DNA from: Streptomyces sp. CB03234
GTDB lineage: Bacteria; Actinomycetota; Actinomycetes; Streptomycetales; Streptomycetaceae
NCBI RefSeq assembly: GCF_001905885.1
Contig: NZ_LIYH01000002.1
Location: 1,310,918 to 1,373,731, forward strand
Reading direction: 5' to 3'
Length of the DNA: 62,814 bases
Made by a program: the position numbers and the translations under genes. Positions 52,192 through 62,814 of this stretch are shown one piece after another. The notes below the pieces were generated by a model that saw nothing but the letters and a program-made list of their open reading frames with translations, did not search any database and was not told the origin of the DNA. How positions within the stretch are numbered: the first letter of the stretch is position 1; each line of letters begins with the position of its first letter.

Positions 52192-54410
52192 GTGGAGAAC
52201 GAGACCCACTACGCCGAGGCCGTCATCGACAACGGCTCCTTCGGCACCCGCACCATCCGCTTCGAGACGGGCCGCCTGGCCAAGCAGGCCGCCGGCTCCG
52301 CCGTGGCGTACCTGGACGACGACACCATGGTGCTGTCGGCCACCACCGCCTCCAAGAAGCCCAAGGACCAGCTCGACTTCTTCCCCCTGACGGTGGACGT
52401 CGAGGAGCGGATGTACGCGGCCGGCAAGATCCCCGGCTCCTTCTTCCGCCGTGAGGGCCGTCCCTCCGAGGACGCCGTCCTCACCTGCCGCCTGATCGAC
52501 CGGCCGCTGCGCCCCTCCTTCAAGAAGGGCCTGCGCAACGAGATCCAGATCGTCGAGACGATCATGGCGCTCAACCCCGACCACCTGTACGACGTGGTCG
52601 CGATCAACGCCGCCTCCTGCTCCACGCAGCTGGCCGGCCTGCCCTTCTCCGGCCCGATCGGCGGCACCCGTGTCGCCCTGATCAAGGGCCAGTGGGTCGC
52701 GTTCCCGACGCACACCGAGCTCGAGGACGCCGTCTTCGACATGGTCGTCGCCGGCCGCGTCCTGGAGGACGGCGACGTCGCGATCATGATGGTCGAGGCC
52801 GAGGCCACCGAGAAGACCATCCAGCTCGTCAAGGACGGCGCCGAGGCCCCCACCGAGGAGGTCGTCGCCGCCGGTCTGGAGGCTGCCAAGCCCTTCATCA
52901 AGGTGCTGTGCAAGGCCCAGTCGGACCTCGCCGCCAAGGCCGCCAAGCCGGTCGGCGAGTTCCCGGTCTTCCTCGACTACCAGGACGACGTCCTGGAGGC
53001 GCTGACCGCCGCGGTCAAGACCGAGCTCTCCCAGGCGCTCACCATCGCCGGCAAGCAGGAGCGCGAGACCGAGCTGGACCGCGTCAAGGAGATCGCCGCC
53101 GAGAAGCTGCTCCCGCAGTTCGAGGGCCGCGAGAAGGAGATCTCCGCCGCGTACCGCGCGCTGACCAAGAAGCTGGTCCGCGAGCGCGTCATCAAGGACA
53201 AGGTCCGCATCGACGGCCGTGGCCTGACCGACATCCGTACGCTCGCGGCCGAGGTCGAGGCCATCCCGCGCGTGCACGGCTCGGCGCTGTTCGAGCGTGG
53301 CGAGACCCAGATCCTGGGCGTCACCACCCTCAACATGCTCCGTATGGAGCAGCAGCTGGACACCCTCTCCCCGGTGACCCGCAAGCGCTACATGCACAAC
53401 TACAACTTCCCGCCGTACTCCGTCGGTGAGACCGGCCGCGTCGGTTCGCCCAAGCGCCGCGAGATCGGCCACGGCGCGCTCGCCGAGCGCGCGATCGTGC
53501 CGGTCCTGCCGACGCGCGAGGAGTTCCCGTACGCGATCCGCCAGGTGTCCGAGGCCCTCGGCTCCAACGGCTCGACGTCCATGGGCTCGGTCTGCGCCTC
53601 CACCATGTCGCTGCTGAACGCCGGTGTGCCGCTCAAGGCCCCCGTCGCCGGTATCGCCATGGGCCTGATCTCCGAGGAGGTCGACGGCAAGACGCACTAC
53701 GTCGCGCTGACCGACATCCTCGGCGCGGAGGACGCCTTCGGCGACATGGACTTCAAGGTCGCCGGTACGAAGGAGTTCGTCACCGCCCTCCAGCTCGACA
53801 CCAAGCTGGACGGCATCCCGGCCTCCGTCCTGGCCGCGGCCCTCAAGCAGGCCCGGGACGCCCGCCTCCACATCCTCGACGTGATGATGGAAGCGATCGA
53901 CACGCCGGACGAGATGTCCCCCAACGCCCCGCGGATCATCACCGTCAAGATCCCCGTGGACAAGATCGGTGAGGTCATCGGCCCCAAGGGCAAGATGATC
54001 AACCAGATCCAGGAGGACACCGGCGCCGAGATCACGATCGAGGACGACGGCACCATCTACATCGGTGCCCAGGTCGGCTCGCAGGCCGAGGCCGCCCGCG
54101 CCACGATCAACGGCATCGCCAACCCGACCATGCCGGAGGTCGGCGAGCGCTACCTGGGTACGGTCGTCAAGACCACCACCTTCGGTGCGTTCGTGTCCCT
54201 GATGCCGGGCAAGGACGGCCTGCTGCACATCTCGCAGATCCGCAAGCTCGCCGGTGGCAAGCGCGTGGAGAACGTCGAGGACGTGCTCGCGGTCGGCGCC
54301 AAGGTCCAGGTCGAGATCGCCGAGATCGACCAGCGCGGCAAGCTCTCCCTGGTCCCCGTGATGGCGGACGAGGACGCTGCCGAGGGCGAGACGAAGGACG
54401 ACACCGACCA

Positions 54411-54414
<4 letters not shown>
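52192..54414 (+). CDS. pnp: Polyribonucleotide nucleotidyltransferase
   Basis: 740 aa from GTG 52192, which has GGAGAAA at proper spacing and gives the usual [15 protein letters not shown] start; ATG 52177 (5 codons longer) is the alternative. PNPase degrades RNA by phosphorolysis and can add 3' tails. Two RNase PH domains, the second with [23 protein letters not shown] and [19 protein letters not shown], are followed by a KH domain ([20 protein letters not shown]) and an S1 domain ([21 protein letters not shown]). An acidic tail follows. The stop overlaps the next start. Confidence 0.97.
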
Positions 54415-56583
<2,169 letters not shown>

Positions 56584-56591
56584 TCGCCGTC

Positions 56592-57044
56592 ATGCGCGCG
56601 AAGCTCACGTATCTCGTCACGGCTGCCGTCCTGGTCGTCTACTTCGTCCTGGTCGGCAGCCGGGGCGTGATGCTGATCCAGCAGGGCACCGCGCTCACCG
56701 TCACCTTCGGCTGCGCGGTGCTGATCCTGCCGGTCATCGGCGTCTGGTTCCTATGGAAGAACACCCAGTTCGTCACCAAGGCCAACCGCCTGGCCGCCGA
56801 ACTGGAAGCCGAAGGCGGCCTGCCCGTCGACGAGTTGAAGCGCACGCCCGGCGGCCGCATCGACCGGGACTCCGCCGACGCCGTCTTCGCCAAGCGGCGC
56901 GAGGAGACCGAGGACTCACCGGACGACTGGCGCTGCTGGTTCCGGCTCGCGGTCGCCTACCACGACGCCCGCGACACCCCGCGCGCCCGCAAGGCGATGC
57001 AGCACGCGATCGCCCTCCACGAGGGCCGCCCGACCCGGGCCTGA
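56592..57044 (+). CDS. Two-span membrane protein with TPR-like C-terminus
   Basis: 150 aa, 8 bases after dapB and so probably co-transcribed. Two membrane spans (LTYLVTAAVLVVYFVLVGS; ALTVTFGCAVLILPVIGVWFLW) are followed by a soluble part with CWFRLAVAYHDARDTPRARKAMQHAIALH, a single tetratricopeptide-like unit. Conserved in Streptomyces next to dapB; function is unknown. Confidence 0.8.
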   Translation: MRAKLTYLVTAAVLVVYFVLVGSRGVMLIQQGTALTVTFGCAVLILPVIGVWFLWKNTQFVTKANRLAAELEAEGGLPVDELKRTPGGRIDRDSADAVFAKRREETEDSPDDWRCWFRLAVAYHDARDTPRARKAMQHAIALHEGRPTRA

Positions 57045-57153
57045 CCGAGGCGGCGACAGACGGCCACAGTCGGCACATCTACGCTTCCGCGGCGTATGGA
57101 CAGCCGGTACGCCGCCGTCCATGCTCTCCCTACCGATGAGGGGGGAGCCTGTC

Positions 57154-57558
57154 ATGTCCCAGCAAGCGGCGCCCGAACGGATGCCCACCAAGCTCAAGTT
57201 CGCCCTGGCGTTCGTGTGGTTCCAGGGCCTGATGAACGTCGTGTCCGCCGTCCTCATCTTCTCCCTGGTGAGCGACAGAGTGGACCACGGACAGGACGAG
57301 GACGCCGGTGTCCTGCGTGCCATGGCGTATGTGTCGCTGCTGGCCGCCGCGGCGCTCATCGCCGCGGCGGTCCTGGCGTTGCGCCGCCTGAACTGGGTCC
57401 GGATCGCCGTTATCGTCATCGAGGCGATCCTGATGGCCGGCGCGGTGTTCACCCTGTTCTCCGGCGGAGGGGGACCGGTGATCGCCGGTCTCGTGCTGGC
57501 CGCCGTCGTCATCGCGTCGTTCGCCTCGGCCGAGGGCAAGGCCTGGTTCACCCGCTGA
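57154..57558 (+). CDS. Four-span membrane protein
   Basis: 134 aa from ATG 57154 (GGGGGAG). Four hydrophobic segments: FALAFVWFQGLMNVVSAVLIF, VSLLAAAALIAAAVLAL, IAVIVIEAILMAGAVFTLF and VIAGLVLAAVVIASFA. No family was recognised and no catalytic motif is seen. It ends at a bidirectional terminator. Confidence 0.72.
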   Translation: MSQQAAPERMPTKLKFALAFVWFQGLMNVVSAVLIFSLVSDRVDHGQDEDAGVLRAMAYVSLLAAAALIAAAVLALRRLNWVRIAVIVIEAILMAGAVFTLFSGGGGPVIAGLVLAAVVIASFASAEGKAWFTR

Positions 57559-57562
57559 GACG

Positions 57563-57600
57563 ACCGGGCTCCGGCCCTCCGAGGAGGACCGGAGCCCGGT
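57563..57600. terminator. Bidirectional terminator
   Basis: A perfect 12-bp stem ACCGGGCTCCGG / CCGGAGCCCGGT with a 14-base loop between the convergent genes ending at 57558 and 57625. Confidence 0.85.
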
Positions 57601-57624
57601 CGAGAGCGACAAGCCGTACGGTGT

Positions 57625-58170
57625 CTAGGACCGCCCGTACTCCGCGCTCCAGGCCTCGACCGTGTCGGCCGCCCGGTCGAACGCCTCGACCCGCGCCAGG
57701 AAGTCCGCGTTGTGGTCGGTGAGCAGCGCCAGCTGCTCACCACCCTTGCGTACGGCGACGAGAGCCTGCCCCTGCACCGTGCGCGGCAGCCCGAGCCACC
57801 GCACGGGCTGCTGGACGGTGCGTACGTCGGTGGTCTGCGCCCAGGCCAGTGTCGTGGTCCGGAAGAACGCGACGCGCCGCAGACCGTGCCGGCTCACCCA
57901 GGTCCCCACGCGCAGCATGCGCAGTGCGCAGACGACCACCAGGGCCGCCAGCCCGAAGCACACGATCGCGGCCGACGGCGCCCCCGCGAAGGCGATGATC
58001 ATGGTGGCCAGCAGCATGAACGAGGCGAGCAGCAGTGCCACCGCCGCCGCGGCGACCCGCCAGGGCCCCGGGCGGTACGGACGGCGCCACTGATCGTGGT
58101 CGTCGAACGGCAGCGCGACGTCCTCGTCGGTGTCGAAACCACGGTCGGCCGTCAGGAAGGGCAGGGGCAC
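57625..58170 (-). CDS. PH-domain-like membrane protein
   Basis: 181 aa from GTG 58170 (GAGGATC). An N-terminal acidic stretch is followed by two spans (VAAAAVALLLASFMLLATMIIA; AAIVCFGLAALVVVCALRM) and a bacterial PH-like domain (VSRHGLRRVAFFRTTTLAWAQTTDVRTVQ ... LALLTDHNADFLARVEAF). Such proteins are common in Streptomyces; the role is unknown. Confidence 0.8.
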   Translation of the reverse strand: MPLPFLTADRGFDTDEDVALPFDDHDQWRRPYRPGPWRVAAAAVALLLASFMLLATMIIAFAGAPSAAIVCFGLAALVVVCALRMLRVGTWVSRHGLRRVAFFRTTTLAWAQTTDVRTVQQPVRWLGLPRTVQGQALVAVRKGGEQLALLTDHNADFLARVEAFDRAADTVEAWSAEYGRS

Positions 58171-58240
58171 GGCTGATCCTCACTCATACGCACGCTCGAT
58201 GGGGCTGTGCCGGGTGAGGCTACCCAGCGGTCCGACGCCC

Positions 58241-58258
58241 GGCCACCCCAGGGTGGCC
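58241..58258 (-). terminator. Small hairpin downstream of the 80-aa gene
   Basis: GGCCACCC-ca-GGGTGGCC, a perfect 8-bp stem between two leftward genes. A 2-base loop is too tight, so the real stem would be shorter. Possible terminator for the gene ending at 58278. Confidence 0.4.
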
Positions 58259-58277
58259 GTACGGGGCAGTCCCCGCG

Positions 58278-58520
58278 TCAACGTCCGTGGGATGCCTCGG
58301 ACTGCTGACTGTGACCGGTGCTGGCGGGGCCGGACTCCATCGCCGGAAGGCCGAAGAGCAGCGACCCGACCAGACCGGCCACGACGGTCAGCCCGATCAG
58401 CGTACGGCCGGCGACCTCCGAAAGGCTGGGACGCTGCCGAGCCGGGGGAGTGACGTTACTGCGGAAGCGGTCGGCCTCGGCGACGAACGCGAACGGGACT
58501 GCCTCACGCCGGCGGAACAT
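58278..58520 (-). CDS. Small single-span protein
   Basis: 80 aa from ATG 58520, after a strong AGGAGG. Starts MFRRREAVPFAFVAEADRFRS, then one hydrophobic span (LIGLTVVAGLVGSLLFGLPA) and a short polar tail. The excellent ribosome-binding site argues that it is real. It is divergent from thyX; function is unknown. Confidence 0.68.
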   Translation of the reverse strand: MFRRREAVPFAFVAEADRFRSNVTPPARQRPSLSEVAGRTLIGLTVVAGLVGSLLFGLPAMESGPASTGHSQQSEASHGR

Positions 58521-58690
58521 GTGTGAGAACCCTCCTTGAAAACTCGTGATGGACGCTGCTACAGGAACAGACGCGCGAAGCAGCGGTTTGGTGCCCCTCT
58601 CGGTGCCCGAATTCAAGGGATTCATGTGCTGTCAGTGCCGGGCCGTAGAGTGGGCGCCGCCCGAGCGATGCAATTGGAAGGACCCCGCCG

Positions 58691-59431
58691 GTGACCGACA
58701 CCCCCGCCGAAGACCTCAAGCCCAGCTTCCGCAGCGATGTGACCGTCGAGCTGGTCAAGCACAGCGCCGCCGACTCCGACGTCCTGTGGGCGGCCCGCGT
58801 CTCCACGGCAGGCGAGCAGTCCCTCGAGGAGCTCACGAAGGACCCCGAGCGCTCCAAGGGTCTGATCAACTACCTGATGCGGGACCGGCACGGCAGCCCC
58901 TTCGAGCACAATTCGATGACGTTCTTCATCAGCGCCCCGATCTTCGTCTTCCGCGAGTTCATGCGGCACCGCGTGGGCTGGTCCTACAACGAGGAATCCG
59001 GCCGCTACCGGGAGCTCCAGCCGGTCTTCTACGTCCCGGACGCCTCCCGCAAGCTCGTCCAGCAGGGCCGCCCCGGCAAGTACGTCTTCGTCGAGGGCAC
59101 CGAGGAGCAGCAGGCCCTCGTGGAGCGCACGATGGAGACCTCCTACGTCCAGGCGTACGAGGCGTACCAGGAGATGCTCGCCGCCGGCGTCGCCCGCGAG
59201 GTCGCCCGCTCGGTCCTCCCGGTCGGCCTGTTCTCCTCGATGTACGCCACGTGCAACGCCCGCTCGCTGATGCACTTCCTCGGCCTGCGTACGCAGCACG
59301 AGCTGGCCAAGGTCCCGTCCTTCCCGCAGCGGGAGATCGAGATGGTGGGGGAGAAGATGGAGCAGGAGTGGGCGCGGCTGATGCCGCTCACGTACGCCGC
59401 CTTCAACGCCAACGGCCGCGTCGCTCCGTAG
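58691..59431 (+). CDS. thyX: Flavin-dependent thymidylate synthase
   Basis: 246 aa, GTG start after GGAAGGA. ThyX methylates dUMP to dTMP using FAD and methylene-THF. The signature region reads RHRVGWSYNEESGRY (residues 92-106). The spacing between RHR and the conserved NExSxRY is one residue longer than in the Thermotoga and Mycobacterium enzymes. A TAGAGT at 58646-58651 is a candidate -10. It precedes dapA, as in other Streptomyces. Confidence 0.96.
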   Translation: MTDTPAEDLKPSFRSDVTVELVKHSAADSDVLWAARVSTAGEQSLEELTKDPERSKGLINYLMRDRHGSPFEHNSMTFFISAPIFVFREFMRHRVGWSYNEESGRYRELQPVFYVPDASRKLVQQGRPGKYVFVEGTEEQQALVERTMETSYVQAYEAYQEMLAAGVAREVARSVLPVGLFSSMYATCNARSLMHFLGLRTQHELAKVPSFPQREIEMVGEKMEQEWARLMPLTYAAFNANGRVAP

Positions 59432-59488
59432 TCGTCCCAGGTCACGGCACGGCACAGATGTACGGATCATCCGCCTGAAGTGTCCGTA

Positions 59489-59518
59489 TTGCGGCGTTTC
59501 GAGAAGTTCATCTAGGCT
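59489..59518 (+). promoter_or_regulatory. dapA promoter candidate
   Basis: TTGCGG (59489-59494), an 18-base spacer and TAGGCT (59513-59518). The expected start of transcription, at about 59525, is only a few bases before the hairpin at 59530-59567. Confidence 0.5.
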
Positions 59519-59529
59519 GATCAAACGGA

Positions 59530-59567
59530 CCCGGCACTGCTTGAACCCCCGAGCAGGCAGTGCCGGG
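59530..59567 (+). terminator. Hairpin between thyX and dapA
   Basis: A perfect 11-bp stem CCCGGCACTGC / GCAGTGCCGGG with a 16-base loop, followed by TCCACCTCCCT. It may terminate thyX transcripts. If the promoter at 59489-59518 is used, it would instead form the very 5' end of the dapA leader. Confidence 0.6.
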
Positions 59568-59630
59568 CTCCACCTCCCTCACGTCCCCCGAGGGGACCCG
59601 GCGGGCAGAGCAGCGAGTAGCGTGTTACCC

Positions 59631-60530
59631 ATGGCTCCGATCTCGACTCCGCAGACCCCCTTCGGGCGGGTCCTCACCGCTATGGTCACGCCCTTCACGG
59701 CGGACGGCGCACTCGACCTCGAAGGCGCTCAGCGGCTCGCCACCCACCTGGTGGACGCAGGCAACGACGGCCTGGTCATCAGCGGCACCACCGGCGAGTC
59801 CCCGACCACCAGCGACGCGGAGAAAGACCAGCTCGTACGAGCGGTCCTCGAGGCGGTCGGCGACCGTGCCCACGTCGTCGCCGGCATCGGCACCAACGAC
59901 ACCCACCACTCCATCGAGCTCGCCCGCGCCGCCGAACGCGCCGGCGTACACGGCCTGCTCGCCGTCACCCCGTACTACAACAAGCCCCCGCAAGAGGGCC
60001 TCTTCCGCCACTTCACCGCCATCGCGGACGCCACCGGCCTCCCCGTGATGCTGTACGACATCCCCGGCCGCAGCGGCGTCCCGATCGACACCGAGACGAT
60101 CGTCCGCCTCGCCGACCACCCCCGCATCGTCGCCAACAAGGACGCCAAGGGCGACCTGGGCCGCGCCAGCTGGGCCATCGCCCGCAGCGGCCTCGCCTGG
60201 TACTCCGGCGACGACATGCTCAACCTCCCGCTGCTCTCCGTCGGCGCCTGCGGCTTCGTCTCCGTCGTCAGCCACGTCGTCACCCCGGAGCTCCGCGCCC
60301 TCCTCGACGCCCACCTCACCGGTGACGTCCAGAAGGCCACCGAGATCCACCAGCAGCTGCTCCCGGTCTTCACCGGCATGTTCCGTACGCAGGGCGTGAT
60401 CACCACCAAGGCCGCCCTCACCCTCCAGGGCCTCCCCGCCGGGCCGCTGCGCCTGCCGCTGGTGGAGCTCTCCCCGGAGGAAACCGCTCAGCTCAAGATC
60501 GACCTCGCCGCCGGCGGGGTACAGCTGTAG
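59631..60530 (+). CDS. dapA: 4-hydroxy-tetrahydrodipicolinate synthase
   Basis: 299 aa from ATG 59631 (the frame is open upstream, but MAPISTPQTPFGRVLTAMVTPF is the family start). Schiff-base Lys170 (IVANKDAKGD), catalytic Tyr142 (LYDIPGRSG), the YYNKP loop and SGTTGESPT. It condenses pyruvate and aspartate semialdehyde, the first step of the DAP/lysine branch. It is 112 bases upstream of rnj. Confidence 0.97.
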   Translation: MAPISTPQTPFGRVLTAMVTPFTADGALDLEGAQRLATHLVDAGNDGLVISGTTGESPTTSDAEKDQLVRAVLEAVGDRAHVVAGIGTNDTHHSIELARAAERAGVHGLLAVTPYYNKPPQEGLFRHFTAIADATGLPVMLYDIPGRSGVPIDTETIVRLADHPRIVANKDAKGDLGRASWAIARSGLAWYSGDDMLNLPLLSVGACGFVSVVSHVVTPELRALLDAHLTGDVQKATEIHQQLLPVFTGMFRTQGVITTKAALTLQGLPAGPLRLPLVELSPEETAQLKIDLAAGGVQL

Positions 60531-60588
60531 CCACAGACTTCATAACTGAATACGAACAATCACCTGACAACAGCAAGTGCACGAATGT

Positions 60589-60627
60589 CACACGCGCCAC
60601 GTGCCTCACTGGTACGTGGCGCGTGTG
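60589..60627 (+). promoter_or_regulatory. Perfect 14-bp stem-loop directly upstream of the rnj ribosome-binding site
   Basis: CACACGCGCCACGT / ACGTGGCGCGTGTG with an 11-base loop. The stem ends 3 bases before AGGAGAG and 14 bases before the TTG start. No T run follows. It may be a dapA terminator, but its contact with the rnj translation start suggests an RNA control element, perhaps for RNase J itself. Confidence 0.55.
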
Positions 60628-60641
60628 GTGAGGAGAGTCTT

Positions 60642-62327
60642 TTGAGTCATCCGCATCCTGAACTGGGCGCGCCCCCGAAGCTGCCCAAGGGCGGCCTGCG
60701 CGTCACCCCGCTCGGCGGTCTCGGCGAGATCGGCCGGAACATGACCGTCTTCGAGTTCGACGGCCGCCTGCTGATCGTCGACTGCGGCGTGCTCTTCCCC
60801 GAGGAGGAGCAGCCCGGCATCGACCTGATCCTTCCGGACTTCACCAGCATCAAGGACCGCCTCGACGACATCGAGGGCATCGTGCTCACGCACGGTCACG
60901 AGGACCACATCGGTGGCGTCCCCTTCCTGCTCCGGCTCAAGCCGGACATCCCGCTCATCGGCTCCAAGCTGACGCTCGCGCTCATCGAGGCCAAGCTCCA
61001 GGAACACCGGATCCGTCCGTACACCCTGGAGGTCTCGGAGGGCGACCGCGAGCGTCTGGGCCCCTTCGACTGCGAGTTCGTGGCGGTCAACCACTCCATC
61101 CCGGATGCGCTGGCCGTTGCCATCCGCACCCCCGCGGGCATGGTCGTCCACACCGGTGACTTCAAGATGGATCAGCTCCCGCTGGACGGCCGTCTCACCG
61201 ACCTGCACGCCTTCGCGCGCCTCAGCGAGGAGGGCATCGACCTCCTCCTCTCGGACTCCACGAACGCCGAGGTCCCGGGCTTCGTCCCGCCCGAGCGCGA
61301 CATCTCCAATGTCATGCGCTCGGTCTTCGCGGGCGCCCAGAAGCGCATCATCGTGGCCAGCTTCGCCAGCCACGTGCACCGCATCCAGCAGATCCTCGAC
61401 GCGGCCCACGAGTACGGCAGACGAGTCGCCTTCGTCGGGCGTTCGATGGTCCGGAACATGGGTATCGCCCGTGACCTGGGCTACCTCCGCGTCCCGGCCG
61501 GCCTGGTCGTCGACGTCAAGACCCTCGACGACCTCCCGGACCACGAGATCGTGCTCGTCTGCACGGGCTCGCAGGGCGAACCGATGGCGGCCCTGTCCCG
61601 CATGGCCAACCGGGACCACCAGATCCGCATCGTCCAGGGCGACACCGTGATCCTGGCGTCCTCCCTGATCCCGGGCAACGAGAACGCGGTCTACCGCGTG
61701 ATCAACGGCCTGACCCGCTGGGGCGCCAACGTCGTCCACAAGGGCAACGCCAAGGTCCACGTCTCGGGCCACGCCTCGGCCGGCGAGCTGCTGTACTTCT
61801 ACAACATCTGCAGGCCGAAGAACCTGATGCCGGTCCACGGCGAATGGCGCCACCTCCGTGCCAACGCCGAGCTCGGCGCCCTGACGGGCGTCCCCAAGGA
61901 CCGCATCGTCATCGCCGAGGACGGCGTCGTGGTCGACCTCGTCGACGGCAAGGCCAAGATCGTCGGCAAGGTCCAGGCGGGGTACGTGTACGTCGACGGC
62001 CTCTCGGTCGGCGACGTCACCGAGGTGCACCTGAAGGACCGCCGCATCCTCGGCGAGGAGGGCATCATCTCGGTCTTCGTGGTGGTCGACTCCACGACCG
62101 GCAAGATCACCGGCGGGCCGCACATCCACGCCCGCGGCTCCGGCATCGAGGACAACGCGTTCGACGCGGTCATCCCGAAGGTCCAGGACGCCATCGCCAG
62201 GTCGGCCGCCGACGGAGTAGCGGAGCCGCACCAGCTCCAGCAGCTGATCCGCCGCACGATCGGCAAGTGGGTCTCCGACACCTACCGCCGGCGCCCGATG
62301 ATCCTCCCGGTGGTCGTCGAGGTCTGA
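60642..62327 (+). CDS. rnj: Ribonuclease J
   Basis: 561 aa, TTG start after AGGAGAG. Metallo-beta-lactamase/beta-CASP RNase. The zinc motif is HGHEDH at residues 84-89; further ligands are VNHSIPDA, HTGDFKMD and the beta-CASP segment FASHVHRIQQ. VSGHASAGEL and the C-terminal domain (RRTIGKWVSDTYRRRPMILPVVVEV) complete it. It has 5'-3' exonuclease and endonuclease activity in RNA decay and rRNA processing. It sits just upstream of an rRNA operon. Confidence 0.97.
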   Translation: MSHPHPELGAPPKLPKGGLRVTPLGGLGEIGRNMTVFEFDGRLLIVDCGVLFPEEEQPGIDLILPDFTSIKDRLDDIEGIVLTHGHEDHIGGVPFLLRLKPDIPLIGSKLTLALIEAKLQEHRIRPYTLEVSEGDRERLGPFDCEFVAVNHSIPDALAVAIRTPAGMVVHTGDFKMDQLPLDGRLTDLHAFARLSEEGIDLLLSDSTNAEVPGFVPPERDISNVMRSVFAGAQKRIIVASFASHVHRIQQILDAAHEYGRRVAFVGRSMVRNMGIARDLGYLRVPAGLVVDVKTLDDLPDHEIVLVCTGSQGEPMAALSRMANRDHQIRIVQGDTVILASSLIPGNENAVYRVINGLTRWGANVVHKGNAKVHVSGHASAGELLYFYNICRPKNLMPVHGEWRHLRANAELGALTGVPKDRIVIAEDGVVVDLVDGKAKIVGKVQAGYVYVDGLSVGDVTEVHLKDRRILGEEGIISVFVVVDSTTGKITGGPHIHARGSGIEDNAFDAVIPKVQDAIARSAADGVAEPHQLQQLIRRTIGKWVSDTYRRRPMILPVVVEV

Positions 62328-62347
62328 CGCCCCACCAGCTCGCTTGC

Positions 62348-62386
62348 GGAGCGGGGCCCCCGATTTGCATCGGGGCGCCCCGCTCC
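62348..62386 (+). terminator. rnj terminator
   Basis: A long stem GGAGCGGGGC plus CCCCGAT, loop ttgc, then ATCGGGG and GCCCCGCTCC, with one bulged C. It starts 21 bases after rnj and is followed by AGTACGTTTACGG. It separates rnj from the rRNA promoter region. Confidence 0.85.
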
Positions 62387-62439
62387 AGTACGTTTACGGC
62401 TCCGCCTGATCGGGAACCCGGCACACCTGTGTGCCTGAC

Positions 62440-62814
62440 AGGGTGCCCAGGAGGGGCCGGAATTCCGACTCAGAATCTCTGATAAAGTCGGTCCAGCCGA
62501 AAGGCAAAGGCCCTCCAACGGCCGCCGGAAACTGAATCCGAACCGGAAACGGAACGGAAAAACGATCTGGTAAGGTTGGAAACACGAAATACCGAAGGGA
62601 AGCGCCCGGAGGAAAGCCCGAGAGGGTGAGTACGAAGGAAGCGTCCGTTCCTTGAGAACTCAACAGCGTGCCAAAAATCAACGCCAGATTAGTTGATACC
62701 CCGTCCATCTTCGGATGGTCGAGGTTCCTTTGAAGAAAACACAGCGAGGACGCTGTGTGCGACCGGGATTATTCCTCCTGGTCGCACCGCTCTCGTGGTG
62801 TTCATCCCGATTAC
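62440..62814 (+). promoter_or_regulatory. rRNA operon promoter and leader region (16S gene just outside)
   Basis: There is no protein gene here. Two actinobacterial rRNA-type -10 elements, TAAAGT (62483-62488) and TAAGGT (62571-62576), lie 88 bases apart with poor -35 boxes, suggesting tandem promoters. Further on come CCTTGAGAACTCAACAGCGTGCC, cut here only for description, and several hairpins. These are CCATC-ttcg-GATGG (62705-62718), CACAGCG-agga-CGCTGTG (62740-62757) and GTGCGACC/GGTCGCAC (62757-62787). The sequence ends CATCCCGATTAC, which in Streptomyces shortly precedes mature 16S rRNA. Confidence 0.82.

Overview
The window is a stretch of a Streptomyces chromosome. It has very high GC with strong third-position GC, frequent GTG starts, TTGACN/TAGRNT-type promoters, a BldB homologue, a Streptomyces-type ESX/type VII secretion (T7SS) locus, and the core gene order ispG-proS-rimP-nusA-ylxR-infB-rbfA-truB-ribF ... 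rpsO-pnp-dapB-thyX-dapA-rnj. From memory this order matches the S. coelicolor SCO5696-SCO5745 region; no database was searched.

Layout. 1-8190: the 3' end of ispG, two GNAT acetyltransferases, proS, and a leftward group (slipin-type membrane protein, an APH(6)-like protein with an altered kinase site, a ferritin-like protein and a partner lipoprotein). 8345-15404: the rightward translation/RNA operon rimP-nusA-ylxR-infB-DUF503-rbfA-truB, ended by a perfect hairpin. 15549-20180: a 1214-aa degenerate-trypsin/NTPase protein followed by ribF. 20968-26628: a leftward, translationally coupled oligopeptide ABC transporter operon with a good promoter. 26798-51416: the T7SS locus, with a MinD-like ATPase, an unrecognised gene, eccE, eccB, two mycosins, small WXG/YxxxD-type candidate substrates, esxB, esxA, bldB, a repeated cassette of unknown-function secreted or surface proteins, eccC and eccD. 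51610-62327: rpsO-pnp-M16 protease-dapB, small membrane proteins, thyX, dapA and rnj (RNase J). 62440-62814: the leader of an rRNA operon whose 16S gene begins just outside the window.

Three intergenic gaps (467-1314, 4495-5136, 20181-20967) carry copies of one modular, hairpin-containing, non-coding repeat. One copy contains a nearly perfect 35-bp tandem array.

Working together: EccB, C, D and E form the T7SS membrane machine, MycP-type proteases sit on its outer face, and EsxA/EsxB plus adjacent WXG-like proteins are the candidate substrates. Between bldB and eccC lies a cassette (148-aa helical protein, 762-aa helical protein, 354-aa Cys-rich membrane-anchored protein, lipoprotein). A decayed second copy sits beside it, and a duplicated copy of the bldB promoter/start region lies between the two. 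This is the most unusual part of the window and the best candidate for an undescribed T7SS-linked module.
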